DNA of 64,000 nucleotides from Diphasiastrum complanatum. Its lineage: Eukaryota; Streptophyta; Lycopodiopsida; Lycopodiales; Lycopodiaceae. The stretch lies in the NCBI GenBank assembly GCA_029204225.1, contig CM055092.1, positions 11,612,310-11,676,309 of the forward strand. Reading direction: 5' to 3'. Position numbers and translations under genes: made by a program. Shown here one piece after another: positions 49,640 through 60,745 of the stretch (its first letter is position 1; every line of letters starts with the position of its first letter). The notes beneath the pieces are model-generated. The model was not told the DNA's origin, searched no databases, and saw only the letters and a list, made by a program, of their open reading frames with translations.

Positions 49640-50325
49640 GGAAAGGGGATATCAATATCAATCGATTATTGGATCCTTGATGTATGCAATGATTTTTACC
49701 AGGCCCGCGATCTTGCATACGCTGTCAGCTTTTTAAGCCAATACATGGCTACTAACCCTAGTACGATCCACTAGAAAGCTCTTCTAAGAGTAATCAGATA
49801 TGTAAGAGTTATTATCGACCTATGTACTTGCTATGGAGAGATTGATCCATTTGATAATACTACATGGATACACAGATGCTAATTGGACAGGCGATGTCGA
49901 CACCAGAAAATCAACTTCCAGATTTGTCTTCCTATTCAACAATAGTCCAATATCTTGGAATCAAAAGCAAACCTCCATTGCAATGTCTTCGATAGAGTTA
50001 GAGTACATTGTAGCCTCTCAAGCTACTAAATAGATAATTTGGTTGAGAAATATATTGTCTGACGTTGGTCTCAGACAAACTACTCCAATAATCATTTATT
50101 GCGACAATCAAAGTGCTACAGCATAATCGATCAATCCTAGATTTCACTCTAGAAGCAAGCACATTGAGATTAAAGATTAAATATCACTATATCAAGAACA
50201 TGATACTCGACAAGGAGGTGAGTCTAAAGTTTTGCAGAACCCAACACATGGCAGCTGATATCTTTACAAAAGGGTTAACTCAAGAAGCACACAAGAATTT
50301 TTGTGATGTCTTGAATTTGAACTAA
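49640..50325 (+). pseudogene. Copia-F RNase H remnant
   Basis: GYTDANWTGDVDTRKSTSRF, SPISWNQKQTSIAMSSIELEY, CDNQSAT and KYHYIKNMILDKEVSLKFCR ending in DIFTKGLTQE. Similar to Copia-B RNase H; broken by TAG and a frameshift near 50130-50180. Confidence 0.82.
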
Positions 50326-50826
50326 TCTAGATCCATTCATTTGTTGTGTGTAAATACTTGTACAATTGCATACTCTACAGAAATACACTAGTTTTCTGAT
50401 AGTCACATTGTTTCTGTTGACATGACCGAACTATTGATTTGAGTATTATTTTTTTGTACGACAGTCATCGTCAATTATTCGGCCATCATCGAACTATCGA
50501 ACAGTCACCATCGGTCCTCGACTATTTGGTAGCTCAACACTATGACGACCAGACAGAATCTCTACTAGAATCAGATTTCGTTCGACAGCGATAGCTAACA
50601 GCACACAGTGCCTTAATCCTATTTGTAAAGTACAAATAGGCATTGTTTTAATCGCATGGCCATGTGTATATATCCGATAACTATTGATGTAAAGCAGTAA
50701 CTAAAGTTACTCAAGTTACAAAGATTACTCTCACTCTAACGCTACATTATTTTTCAATTGCATTTTATTCAATATTTCTCTATGTTATCATAGAGTATTG
50801 TATCAGAAAGATTACAAATGCAACTG
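50321..50826 (+). repeat. Copia-F 3' LTR, truncated
   Basis: Matches 45909 onward for about 500 bases; similarity stops at GCAACTGTCAAG. Confidence 0.8.
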
Positions 50827-51734
50827 TCAAGGATCTTACTAGCAATGTAGTTAGCTAATTTGCAAGCAATCAACAGACACATAGATAAATTGAAAGAGAG
50901 ATCACTCCTCAACCCAAGAGAAGCTATATGAATTGTATTCACAAAAAGACTAAAGAGTACATATGTACAGTCTTATTTTTGGGGGGTACCGCTGCATGGT
51001 GTTACGGTCCCCGCTGATTCGAAAATCCTAGGACTGATTTGAAAAGGTCAAATAGGCCGATTCTGATTTGACCAATTCCAAATAGCCCTGACACATCGGC
51101 AAGCAAGTAGGAGGACCATCTGACAAGTGTGACAAGTGTCACTCATCAACTAGGCCAAGTGCCCCAGCGAGTATATGACATGTGTCTTGTTAACTAGTCA
51201 ACTAATACTTTTTAGGAGGTGTCTTGATTTGAGACGTAGTACCCCATGTCCAAACTAAGCTCCATATCATCTAATTATAGTGTAATTACAAAAAGGTCAT
51301 TGATAATCACAAATATACAATTAACTATCAAAACTATTTACAAATGGGATAGGGAGTAAAAACATCTCAATATCTTCTTCCTTAGTAGACATCATCTGCA
51401 ATGACAAATCCAGAGCATCTACAAGAGGCTTGTCATGCCATTCATCAATTAGCTAGTTTCACAAATGCCTCTCCCATCAGTCCAATATTGTTGCTCGTGG
51501 ATCACCCCTTGCTCAAAGAAAAGCATGAAGGCATTAGACAACAAGGGATCACAATAATGTAAAACCCTTTTTAATCTAGAAACATGAAAGACAACAATGC
51601 ACTTTGCAAGTTTCAAGCAAGGCTAATTTACAAGAAACATTACTTATCTTCATGACAATTTGTATTGGGTTTCTTTCCTTGCCTATCCTCAACCCAAGGT
51701 CTAATCAATCTAGTATCAAGGAAATGAAGTTAGT
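50827..51734 (-). pseudogene. Unassigned sequence with a gypsy integrase C-terminal fragment
   Basis: At about 51530-51600 the minus strand reads VVFHVSRLKRVLHYCDPLLS, the FHVSxLK module that ends many gypsy integrases. It continues open for about 33 codons to a TAA near 51455. The rest (50827-51450) shows nothing recognisable. This is a fragment of a further gypsy element next to the Gypsy-2 LTR. Confidence 0.6.
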
Positions 51735-52421
51735 TGTCACGCGTAGGTTTGTTCCCATGAGAGCGATAGTATAGTTCAGATTTCAACATGAATGGAGGAT
51801 CTAACACTAACATCCATTAACACTAAGCATTAACACTACATCCACTAACCCTACTTCCATTAACCCTAAATCCACAACAATGATAGAAACTTACTCTTTC
51901 TTTCTCTCCCTTTCTCTCTCACAAAAAGCATAAAAAATAGCAATTCCAATAATGATCAAATCCAACAATTAGCAAAATCCAAAGAAAGCATGAGAAATGG
52001 AGGAAAAGAGAGGAAGAGTCAGGACATTCATCAATCCATTTCTAAAGAGAACCAATCTGCTTTATTGAAATGAGGAAATGAACATCAAGAGCAACTCGAG
52101 TTGGTCCCTTTTTATAGTAGAGAGGAGGACCCTGGCCTCTGAATCCTATTGGTCCAATCTTGCCTCTCTTTTAATTCAAATTTAAAAAAGTGTGGGAACC
52201 ATCAAAATTGGAGGGAAACCCAACTTTATGCATTAGCTTGACATTTAGGCCCTACGACATTTAAAGTCCCGCAAAAAGGCCTAAAGTCCTTTTATTAACT
52301 TTTAACTGATCAATCAAATAACTATGTGATCATTGGGTTGGACGTACACACGCATGGTGCCAAATCCCTCTCACTTATTAACTAGGGTTAGGGTTGCCTT
52401 GGATCTGCAAACCCTCCAACA
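51735..52421 (-). repeat. Gypsy-2 3' LTR
   Basis: On the minus strand it begins TGTTGGAGGGTTTGCAG and ends CCTACGCGTGACA, 687 bp. A minus-strand TATAAAAAGG box lies at 52107-52116. Confidence 0.85.
52107..52116 (-). promoter_or_regulatory. TATA box of Gypsy-2 LTR
   Basis: TATAAAAAGG on the minus strand, at the middle of the LTR where a U3/R boundary would be expected. Confidence 0.5.
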
Positions 52422-52436
52422 ATATCTCCCACCAAA
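52422..52436 (-). other. Polypurine tract, Gypsy-2
   Basis: Minus strand TTTGGTGGGAGATAT immediately before the LTR start; the second copy has a longer G run at the same place. Confidence 0.6.
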
Positions 52437-52471
52437 ACTGGTGGCGGTCCCATGACACCTGCAATATGCAG

Positions 52472-53399
52472 TTATTGGGGACTATTATTGGCTTCGTGCC
52501 GAATCTTGATTAAATGATACTGCACCTTCTCCATAAAGTCGAGACGTGCAATATTGAAATCCAAATTGTGGGTCAGGAAACAACGGTGGGCTCCGGCAAT
52601 CCACTTGGAGGTTGTCCATGAGGTGAAGCGGGATTCCCAAGAGCCTCCCATCATAGCCGCACGAAAGTAGAGATGAGCAACCGGCAGCTGATCTTTGATT
52701 TGCTCTGAGGCCATCGACTTATTTGGATCGAATGCCAGAGGAGGGAGACAGTCGTCCCATTTGGTTGCCACTGACGCCAACAGAGTTAGATCTTTAGCAA
52801 ACATTGTCGATTGTCGCACAGTTGGATCTGGAGAGTGGACATACTCTCTCTGATATGCTTGTAAAGCACGGTGGAAGTCCATTGAAATGGTCCCGCTGTA
52901 AGGCTGATGGATGATTGGCCAATTGGGCATATATGTGGTGATTTTGTCCAAAGCCAATCCTAAATCTTTCCATTTATTTCTTCGCGGCATTGGCATGTAA
53001 TAGGGATCTACTCGCAACTGGCGAGGGCTGGTGACGTAACTCCTAATTGATTCCGGAGTTTTCTCAAAAACTGTGATTCTGCATGCCGGCTGCTCTCCCA
53101 GTGCAAGTATTTTGTCCAACTCTTTGTCGGCCTCGATCTCGGAGGTCTTAAATTTCAGAATCCATCCACCACGTGAGGACTCATGCGGATGTTGCTTTAC
53201 GAAGGTCTGGATCTGGTCCTCAACGCCGATGGGCCTTCCGAATAGAGGTCTTGTCCTTGATGAGGATGGACCCGCTTGTACTATTAGTATGGTTGGTGGT
53301 TGATCTGCTATATCTGGAGCTCCCCCCTGGTCCATGCTCGAATCAATCCCTGTATCCATTGGTACAGCTTCTTGGTGCGGGGGGGCGAATTGTGGCATG
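52472..53399 (-). pseudogene. ORF-X, C-terminal part (Gypsy-2 extra protein)
   Basis: Open without interruption for 309 codons, ending at a stop at 52472. It starts at the Copia-E junction; the apparent Met-Asp-Cys-Phe start further right is Copia-E LTR sequence. Visible features are an acidic, Pro/Gln-rich opening (PHQEAVPMDTGIDSSMDQGG), a middle with GGWILKFKTSEIEADKELDK, then DDCLPPLAFDPNKSMASEQI, GAHRCFLTHNLDFNIARLDF and MEKVQYHLIKIR. There is no membrane segment, zinc knuckle or enzyme motif I recognise. The end is conserved in the copy at 45298-45600, so it was under selection in the element lineage. Function unknown; an env-position or gag-like accessory protein are options. Confidence 0.8.
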
Positions 53400-53404
53400 A
53401 CCGG

Positions 53405-54198
53405 TGTTAAAATTGAAAAACAATCCATATTGATTTCTTGGCTTGCTACAATGTTGTACCATGCAAGTATGTAGCTTATTAATGCAAAATGCCAAGTTTG
53501 TCCTACATAGAACTCGAGCTACATGGTTATGTATTATCTAGTTTGATAAATGCAACTTGCACATAGTTTGTAGACATAGAATTAGCATGATTATGCTTGT
53601 AGAAACTCATGGCAACTCACATGCATTAATTGTAAGTGATCCATAGTGACATGCAAGGCATGCACAAAGTTTAATGGACACATGCATGATAATTTGGACA
53701 TTTCTAGTTTGATCTAGTACACTTGTAAAAAGTTGGTAGAATTTCATGCATGACAAGTGACAAATGTCAAATAGACTCTAGATGTCAATTTAGATGTCAT
53801 TTTGGAGTGGATAGATATGGTTCTACCTTGAGCTACCTCAAACTCCATAAATATGTGTAGCTCTCCACACAATCTATGATGAAGAACCAAAGTTTTGTAG
53901 CTATCTCATGCCATTTTGGATCTAAACAAATATTGCTTGTTATCTCCCTAGCTCTCTCTCTCTAACTCGTGTTGAGGCTAATGCTCATACATTGAAATCT
54001 TGTTTTTTTATTCATTCTTTGATTCATTGCTATTATATTCTGTTGATTAGCATGCTAGATTGTGAATTAGCCATATCTTCTGAACTAGATTTTGTTGATC
54101 AATCTAGAATCAGGTTATAGTGCCAATCACAAAGCTTAATTAAGATCAATCACTCTTGTGGACATTCCCCACATGTGTGAATTCTGAAAATTTTGTCA
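53405..54198 (+). repeat. Copia-E 5' LTR
   Basis: TG...CA ends; contains CCCCACATGTGTGAATTC near its 3' end, related to the Copia-A palindrome. Confidence 0.94.
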
Positions 54199-54210
54199 TG
54201 GTATCAGAGC
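54199..54210 (+). other. Primer-binding site, Copia-E
   Basis: TGGTATCAGAGC directly after the LTR. Confidence 0.92.
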
Positions 54211-54968
54211 CACATTAAGCTTTACATGCTAACAACTTTGATTGTACAAGAAACTGAGAGCTAAATCAAGCAAAAAAGCAGTTTTGCACTTTTTCTAACC
54301 TTTCTCTGAAGTGTATTTGGATCAAATCAGACTTGAACTGAATTTTTGGACCTGAATTGAGGAAGTACGGGGATTCTGGAATTCCACACGTGTGAAAATC
54401 AGAGTTTTTCAGTCCCTTTGTTCTCCTTACTTATAGATCCAAAGATAGCAGTGTTATAGCTTGATGGAAATCATTTGATCTGTATTTTTCATAAAAATTG
54501 AAATCAAATCAATCTGATGTGTCTAGCAAGAGTTATAAGCTCTTAAATAGGATAGGGATAGGTCCAAAATCCGAGTGACAACATTTTGATTTGATTCAAT
54601 GATACTTTGTTCTGAATTCATTGTTTTGAGCATCCAACACAAGAAACTATAGATCAAGACTGAGTTTGAAGTATTTGAACACCCTTTGAGCCTTCTGAGT
54701 GTCAATAGTGTTTTCTTTTGAAGCATTTCACATGTGCCAAAAGTAGAATTCAAACTAGCCAAAGTGTCTCAAACCACTTTTTGTGTCTGATCTAGAAAAC
54801 TTGTCTTGTGGAATATTTGAGATTCATCTCAAATATAGTTGCAAGTGTTTCACATAGGAAGGTAGTTCAACCTTGAAAATATTGATAGTGAAGAGAGCAG
54901 CAACTCTAAGTCTGATAGGAACAAGCTCAAACATATCTCAATCCAATAATTAAAAAGTCTTCATTATA
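54211..54968 (+). other. Copia-E untranslated leader
   Basis: About 760 bases without coding sense. Includes TTCCACACGTGTGAAAATC near 54382, another CACACGTGTG site. Confidence 0.6.
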
Positions 54969-56039
54969 ATGGCATCTCAGGGAGGATATCTTCTAGAAGC
55001 CAGTGAAAGACTAAACACTTCTAATTACTCAATTTGGAAGTTAAGAATGGAGTCTGTTTTGATTCTCCAGGATGTTATGGATATTGTGCTTGGTGTTGAA
55101 GATGAGCCTCAAGCACAGGTTGAAATTCCTAAATATAAGAAGAGAGCTAGAATGGCTCTACATTTCATCAAGATGAATGTATCTAATGAAATTTTGGGAG
55201 AGATAGGATCTTGCACTACATCCAAAGAAGCTTGGAATGCACTAAAAACCATCTATGAAGCAAATAATACTTCTAGAATACTCACTCTTAGGAATCAGAC
55301 TTTCCAAAGTTTCCAAAGAAGTGAAGAGAGTGCATCTAACTATGTTCTGAGAGTTAAAGATTTACATAGAGAGCTTTCCTGTGTTGGTGTTACCATTAAC
55401 CAAGTTGAGCCAGTTCAAGTCATACTGAATGGCTTGAGAGATGACTATGATAATCTTGTTCAGTCTTTTGCTATTAAGGAGAAGTTACCTAATCTAGAAA
55501 CTCTCCAAGGAATTCTTATTTATGAAGAATCTAGACAAAGCTATAAACTCTCCAGGATGAACAAACTTGAACATGGTGGAAGTGACAAAGCCCTCTTTGT
55601 CAAAGGCAAGCAGAAAGGAAGGAGTAAGAACAAATTCTCTCAAGCATACAACAAAGACAAAGCCAAAGATCGAGATCAAGATGGTGAAGAGGATGAAACA
55701 TCTCATCCCTCTAACTCAAAAACCAAGAAGAAGACAGTGAAGTGCTTCTTCTGTGGCAAAAAGGGGCACTATGCCTCTAATTGCTTTAAGAAGAAAAACC
55801 AAATCAAGCAAGCTAATCTCTCCAAAGAGATTGAAGAAGATTCTGTTGCAAGTGATGGAGAAGGTTCACTTATGGTGTCCAGTTTTTCTTCATCACCTTT
55901 CAAGAAAGATGGAGCTTGGTACATAGACAGTGGAGCCTCTTCACATATGTGCTGTTCAAAGGAGTCATTTGACTCAATCTTATTTTCAAAGGACTCAAGA
56001 GATCTATTTACACAGCTAATGATCATGAGTGTCCAATAG
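54969..56039 (+). pseudogene. Copia-E gag and protease
   Basis: The ATG gives MASQGGYLLEASERLNTSNY. Gag of UBN2/Retrotran_gag type (residues about 10-200), a knuckle CFFCGKKGHYASNC (about 258-271), an acidic linker, and protease AWYIDSGASSHMCCSKESFD with the canonical Asp-Ser-Gly-Ala (about 319). A one-base deletion just before RSIYTANDHECPIEG shifts the frame, so the last about 18 residues of this open stretch are not native. This is the best-preserved gag/protease in the window. Confidence 0.93.
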
Positions 56040-56662
56040 AAGGAATTGGCAACATTCCATTGAAACTTGCTTCTTCAAAAGTTCTTACACTTTCTAATGT
56101 TCTTTTCATTCCAAAACTTACAAAGAACTTAATTAGTGTGGGAAAGTTTCTTGATAATGGTTTGTATGTAAAGTTCAACTCCAATACTTGTTTTATCAAG
56201 AGAAAAGATGAGATCCTTGCTGATGGAACTAGATGTGGTGGAATTTTTAAGTTGAATTCTTATGAGAATGCAAATCTTTGTGAAGTTGCTTTGTTATCTA
56301 AGGAGGAGTTGTGGCATAGAAGGTTGGGACATCCTAACTTTACATCTATGTCTTCTATGGCTAAGAAGGAGAAGGCTTTTGGTCTTCCAAAATCTCTTTC
56401 TAAAGATTTCAAGCCTTGTGAGGCTTGTGCCATTGCAAAGTCACACAGAAAGCCATATCAGAAGTCTTTTATAAAGACTACTTATCCATTGGAACTCATA
56501 CATTTAGATGTACATTTTTCCTCTTCTAAAAGTATTGGTGGTGCAACATGTTTTGTCACCTTTATTGATGACTTTACTAGATACACTTGGTTGTATCTAC
56601 TTTCTTCAAAGGCTATGGTTTTTTATCACTTCCTTATCTTCAAAGCCTATGTAGGAAAATAG
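55995..56662 (+). pseudogene. Copia-E protease end and integrase N-terminal part
   Basis: In the shifted frame: SIYTANDHECPIEGIGNIP, VLFIPKLTKNLISVG, LWHRRLGHPNFTSM, CEACAIAKSHRKP (zinc site), LIHLDVHFSSS (Leu-Asp where Ser-Asp is usual) and FVTFIDDFTRYTW. Ends at TAG 56660-56662, where Gln fits; reading continues in frame. Confidence 0.9.
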
Positions 56663-57795
56663 TTTTCTTGCAAAGTTAAAGCTTTAAGATGCGATGGAGG
56701 AGGTGAATATATCTCCGACAAGTTTCATAATTATTGTGAAGGTGAAGGAATAAAGAGAGAATTTTCTTGTGCCTATTCTCCATCCCAAAATGGAGTAGCT
56801 GAGAGAAAAATAGATCTTTATGTGAATGTGCTAAAGCAATTCGAGTAGCAGCTTCTTTGCCTATTGAATATTGGGGTGAAGCTATAAATTGTGCAAACTA
56901 TTTGCGCAATAGATTACCTCACAATGCTGTTGCTGGAAAAACACCTTTTGAAGTCTTGTTTCAGAAAAAACCTAAGGTAGATCACCTTAGAGTTTTTGGT
57001 TGTACTTTTGCCCTTGGAGACAGTGATGATCCTAATTCTGTTAAAGGGATCATGGTTGGATATGCATCCAACAAGAAAGCTTATAGGATCTATGTTCCCT
57101 CTACCTCAACTACAATTGAGAGTAGAGATGTGATATTCCATGAAGATCAAAAATACATTCTTCAAAAGGCTGAGTTCAAATATTCTCACAAAGATACTCC
57201 AATCATCACCCTTGAAGATCATCATGGGGAGATGGGGCCGAGATTTGAGGAGGAGTCACCTCGAATTTTTTCACCAAGGAGATCTCAAAGAGAAAGATCC
57301 GAGCCTAGAAGGCTTACCTATGAAGATAGAGGAAAGCAAGTGGAAATCAACTCCACTAATTGTGCCTATTTTATTTCTCATGAGGAGCCGAAGGATGTAT
57401 ATGAAGCTATCAACTCAAAGGAATGGTACCTTGCCATGAAGGAAGAATATGATGCTTTGATGGCCAATAATACATGGGAGCTTGTGGATCTTCCATCCAA
57501 CAAGCATACCATTGGTTGCAAATGGGTTTTTCGAATCAAGTATAATCAAGATGGCACAATCAGCAAGTACAAGGCTAGGCTTTGTGCTAAAGGATTTGCT
57601 CAAGTATATGGACTTGATTATGAGGAGACCTTTGCCCCAGTTGCAAAGATGGTGTCAATTAGAATCATAATTTCTCTTGCTTGTTTTCTCAATTGGCAAA
57701 TTCTTCAACTAGATGTTTCTAATGCATTTCTAAATGGCTATCTAGAAGAAGAGATCTATATGGATCAACCTATTGGGTTCATCCATAATGAGTGA
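56663..57795 (+). pseudogene. Copia-E integrase end and reverse transcriptase N-terminal part
   Basis: LRCDGGGEYISDKFHNYCEG and YSPSQNGVAERK, then a one-base loss in an A run near 56807, after which NRSLCECAKAIRVAASLPIE, YWGEAINCANYL and FGCTFALGDSDD follow in the new frame. Next is the linker and RT: GCKWVFRIKYNQDG, YKARLCAKGFAQ, FAPVAKM and LDVSNAFLNGYLEEEIYMDQ. It stops at TGA 57793-57795. Confidence 0.9.
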
Positions 57796-58926
57796 AAAGT
57801 TTGCTTGCTCTTCAAAAGTTTATATGGATTAAAGCAAGCTCCAAGGTCATGGTATTCTCGACTTAACACCTTTCTTGAGTCACTAGGATTTAATCTTAGT
57901 AACTATGATCATTCCTTATATGTCAAGTTTTTCGATAAAGATATTGTCATCCTTCTTATTTACGTTGATGATATCATTCTGACAGGAAGTTGTATCAAGT
58001 TAGTTGAGGAAACCAAGATTGCACTTGGAAAAGAGTTCAAGATGCAAGATCTTGGAAAAATTCACTATATTCTAGGATTAGAGATTGACTTTCTTAAAGA
58101 TAAAGCTTTTATATGTCAATCTAAGTATGCTCTTTCAATATTAAAAAAGCTCAATATGTTGAATTGTAAGAGTATAGAAACACCTATGGAGCAAAATGTA
58201 AAAGAGTCTAACAAAGGTGATGAAAGATCCTTCGAGGACATCACACTTTTTAGAAGTCTTATAGGCTCCTTAATTTGGCTCACAATAACTAGACCTGACA
58301 TAAGCTTTAGTGTTCATAAGTTGAGCCAGGCTATGCAAAATCCTTTAGTTTATCATTGGAAAAAGGCCAAGAGAGTGCTTAGATATATATCTTCAACTTT
58401 TGATTTTGGTTTATTGTATAAAAGTGAAGATCTTTCTATTATTGGTTATTCTGACTCGGATTTTGCAAGTGATAGAGCACATCGAAAATCTACAAGTGCT
58501 TATGTCATATATCTTGGAGGAAACTTGATATCTTGGCTTTCCAAAAAGCAAGATACTGTATCACTCTCATCATGTGAAGTTGAGTACAAGGCGCTCACTA
58601 CAACAACAAAGGAAGTGCTTTGGATCAAGAGGTTACTAGTGGAGCTAAAGATAATTATGGAAGAAAATATACCTATGATCATGTGTGACAACATTTCAGC
58701 TCAAGCCCTTGCCAACAACCCAATATTCCATGCAAGGAGCAAGCATATCGAAGTTGCACATCACTTCGTGATAGAGAAGCTCATTGGAGGTGAAATCAAA
58801 TTGGAGCACATCGACACATCATCTTGCATTGCAGATATGCTCACCAAACCTTTGAGCAAAAGTTCCTTCAACAAGCATAGAGCCAACCCTGGAGTTATAC
58901 CAAGATCCATGTTCAAATCAATATAG
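57796..58926 (+). pseudogene. Copia-E RT C-terminal part and RNase H
   Basis: Same frame as the preceding part. SLYGLKQAPRSWYSRL, LLIYVDDIILTG (catalytic YVDD), MQDLGKIHYILGLEI, ETPMEQNVK, TRPDISFSVHKLSQAM, then RNase H GYSDSDFASDRAHRKSTSAY, SSCEVEYKAL, MCDNISAQAL, ARSKHIEVAHHFVIE and ADMLTKPLSKSSF. It ends at a natural TAG after FKSI. All catalytic residues are visible, so only the upstream lesions disable this copy. Confidence 0.92.
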
Positions 58927-58935
58927 ATCTTTTTT

Positions 58936-58943
58936 AGGAGGAG
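58936..58943 (+). other. Polypurine tract, Copia-E
   Basis: AGGAGGAG immediately before the TGTTAAAA LTR start. Confidence 0.8.
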
Positions 58944-59739
58944 TGTTAAAATTGAAAAACAATCCATATTGATTTATTGGCTTGCTACAAATGTTGTACC
59001 ATGCAAGTATGTAGCTTATTAATGCAAAAATGCCAAGCTTGGCCTACATAGAACTCGAGCTACATGGTTATGTATTATCTAGTTTGATAAATGCAACTTG
59101 CATATAGTTTGTAGACATAGAATTAGCATGATTATGCTTGTAGAAACTCGTGGCAACTCACACGCATTAATTGTAAGTGATCCATAGTGACATGCAAGGC
59201 ATGCACAAAGTTTAATGGACACATGCATGATGATTTGGACATTTCTAGTTAGATCTAGTACACTTGTAAAAAGTTGGTAGAATTTCATGCATGACAAGTG
59301 ACAAATGTCACATAGACTCTAGATGTCACTTTAGATGTCATTTTGGAGTGGATAGATATGGTTCTACCTCGAGCTACCTCAAACTCCATAAATATGTGTA
59401 GCTCTCCACACAATCTATGATGAAGAACCAAATTTTTGTAGCTATCTCATGCCATTTTGGATCTAAACAAATATTGCTTGTTATCTCTCTATCTCTCTCT
59501 CTCTAACTCATGCTGAGGCTAATGCTCATACATTTAAATCTTGTTTTTTTATTCATTCTTTGATTCATTGATATTATATTCTGTTGATTAGCATGCTAGA
59601 TTGTGGATTAGCCATTTCTTCTGAACTAGATTTTGTTGATCAATCTAGAATCAGGTTATAGTGCCAATCACAAAGCTTAATTAAGATCAATCACTCTTGT
59701 GGACATTCCCCACATGTGTGAATTCTGGAAATTTTGTCA
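58944..59739 (+). repeat. Copia-E 3' LTR
   Basis: 796 bp, aligns end to end with the 5' LTR. The final TCA is followed by the ACCGG duplication. Confidence 0.94.
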
Positions 59740-59744
59740 ACCGG

Positions 59745-60745
59745 GACAGGGATTTGTGGTCTAGCTTCCAACACTTCAGCGGCTACTTTTTCATAGGCGA
59801 TGATGGTCTCTTTTGCCTTGGCCAACTCAATTGAAGCTACTCCTTTGAACCTATCAAAGCGGCCTTGGAATCCCTGAAGGTGATCCAGTTGGACAATTTT
59901 CTAGCTGATCAGAGTGTTTTCGGACCCCAGATCAGAGATTCTCTGCTCCATTTCCTTCTTCTTATCCAGCATATACTGGATCACTTGTCCAAGGCTTGAA
60001 ACCAACCCTAGAGCATCACCAGAATCGATGGTCGTGGCTGCGGCAGCAGTAGGAGGACCTGATGGTACTGTCCTTGGTTGGCGTGGAATAGGTGCCACAG
60101 TCTCTTCTTTTTCAAAAATATCTTCCTCTTCAAACCCTTCAGGCACTATGGCGTCGAACTATTTTGGTGATTTTACAGCTGTGTCGACCCGAAGTGTGGC
60201 TGGGCTACCTTGTGTGTGAGGTTGCTGGCTGGCATCTTCGACACGAACAATAGATTTATGGATATGTCCGAATCCTCTTCCAGGGGATTGGGGTTCAAAG
60301 GGCACTAGGCTCTGGGGCCTTACCAAGATTTCGGTGGCCTCAAGGGGGTCGGGATCATCGAACATATCCATAAAGAACTGTGTGTTGGGTGAGGTGGCTT
60401 TGGTGTACTGGGCTGAGGCGGCCTAGGCAGCTGTGATGAGAATGGTAGGCCCAATGGTCACAGACTATTCTTGTATGGGAGCAGAGGCGAGTGAAGCATC
60501 AGAGGCTAGGGGGATGGAAAGTTCAGTGCGAACAGCAACAGGGGGTGGAAGCACAGTTGACGAGGTATGCCTAGTGGGACGTCATGACGCGGAAGGTGAG
60601 TCAGTAATTACGATCTCGCTACGTGGATGATGACGACTATGAGAGCTTGAGGCCTGATGGGATGATTTTGCCGGTGTTTCTTCGTAGACCGAAAGCACAA
60701 AGTCCAGGTGGAAGCCATGAATTTTGTTTTCTAAGTGAGAAGCAG
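59745..60745 (-). pseudogene. ORF-X, middle part (linker and coiled coil)
   Basis: Minus strand, one frame throughout, broken by stops near 60591 (TGA), 60466, 60424, 60159 and 59901 (all TAG). In order: a Ser/His/Pro-rich linker; a conserved block FFMDMFDDPDPLEATEI...PFEPQSPGRGFGHIH; an acidic EGFEEEDIFEKEE; a Pro/Ala/Thr linker; then a helical section VSSLGQVIQYMLDKKKEMEQ to ELAKAKETIIAYEKVAAEVL, consistent with a coiled coil. It reads into the C-terminal part across the Copia-E site (RPQIPVP|VMPQFAPP). Four of the stops fit CAG or CGA changed by C-to-T. Confidence 0.75.

Larger units (their letters stand above)
45909..50826 (+). mobile_element. Copia-F: heavily decayed Ty1/copia element
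   Basis: The 5' LTR (about 45909-46814) and a truncated 3' LTR (about 50321-50826) both start CTAATCTAGA(C/T)CCATTCAT. Gag, protease, integrase, RT and RNase H remnants follow in copia order, with many stops and large deletions; most of the RT fingers and palm are gone. It is the most decayed copia element in the window. The 3' LTR lacks its last about 400 bases, so no target duplication could be checked. Confidence 0.85.
53405..59739 (+). mobile_element. Copia-E: complete Ty1/copia element inserted in ORF-X
   Basis: LTRs 53405-54198 (794 bp) and 58944-59739 (796 bp) run TGTTAAAATTG...AATTTTGTCA. The duplication ACCGG flanks it (53400-53404 and 59740-59744). About 21 substitutions and 2 one-base indels separate the LTRs by eye (about 2.6%). 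Gag-pol has two single-base frameshifts (about 55990 and 56807) and two internal stops (56660 TAG, 57793 TGA). Proteins are closely related to Copia-A; the LTRs are not. Confidence 0.95.

Noticed and set aside
52472-53399. Reading ORF-X as an ordinary host gene
   Set aside because: It is followed by a polypurine tract and LTR, preceded by gypsy pol on the same strand, and recurs next to a second LTR of the same family.
53400-53428. Met start of ORF-X C-terminal part inside the Copia-E LTR
   Set aside because: Those codons are LTR sequence; the true upstream sequence is at 59745 on the other side of Copia-E.
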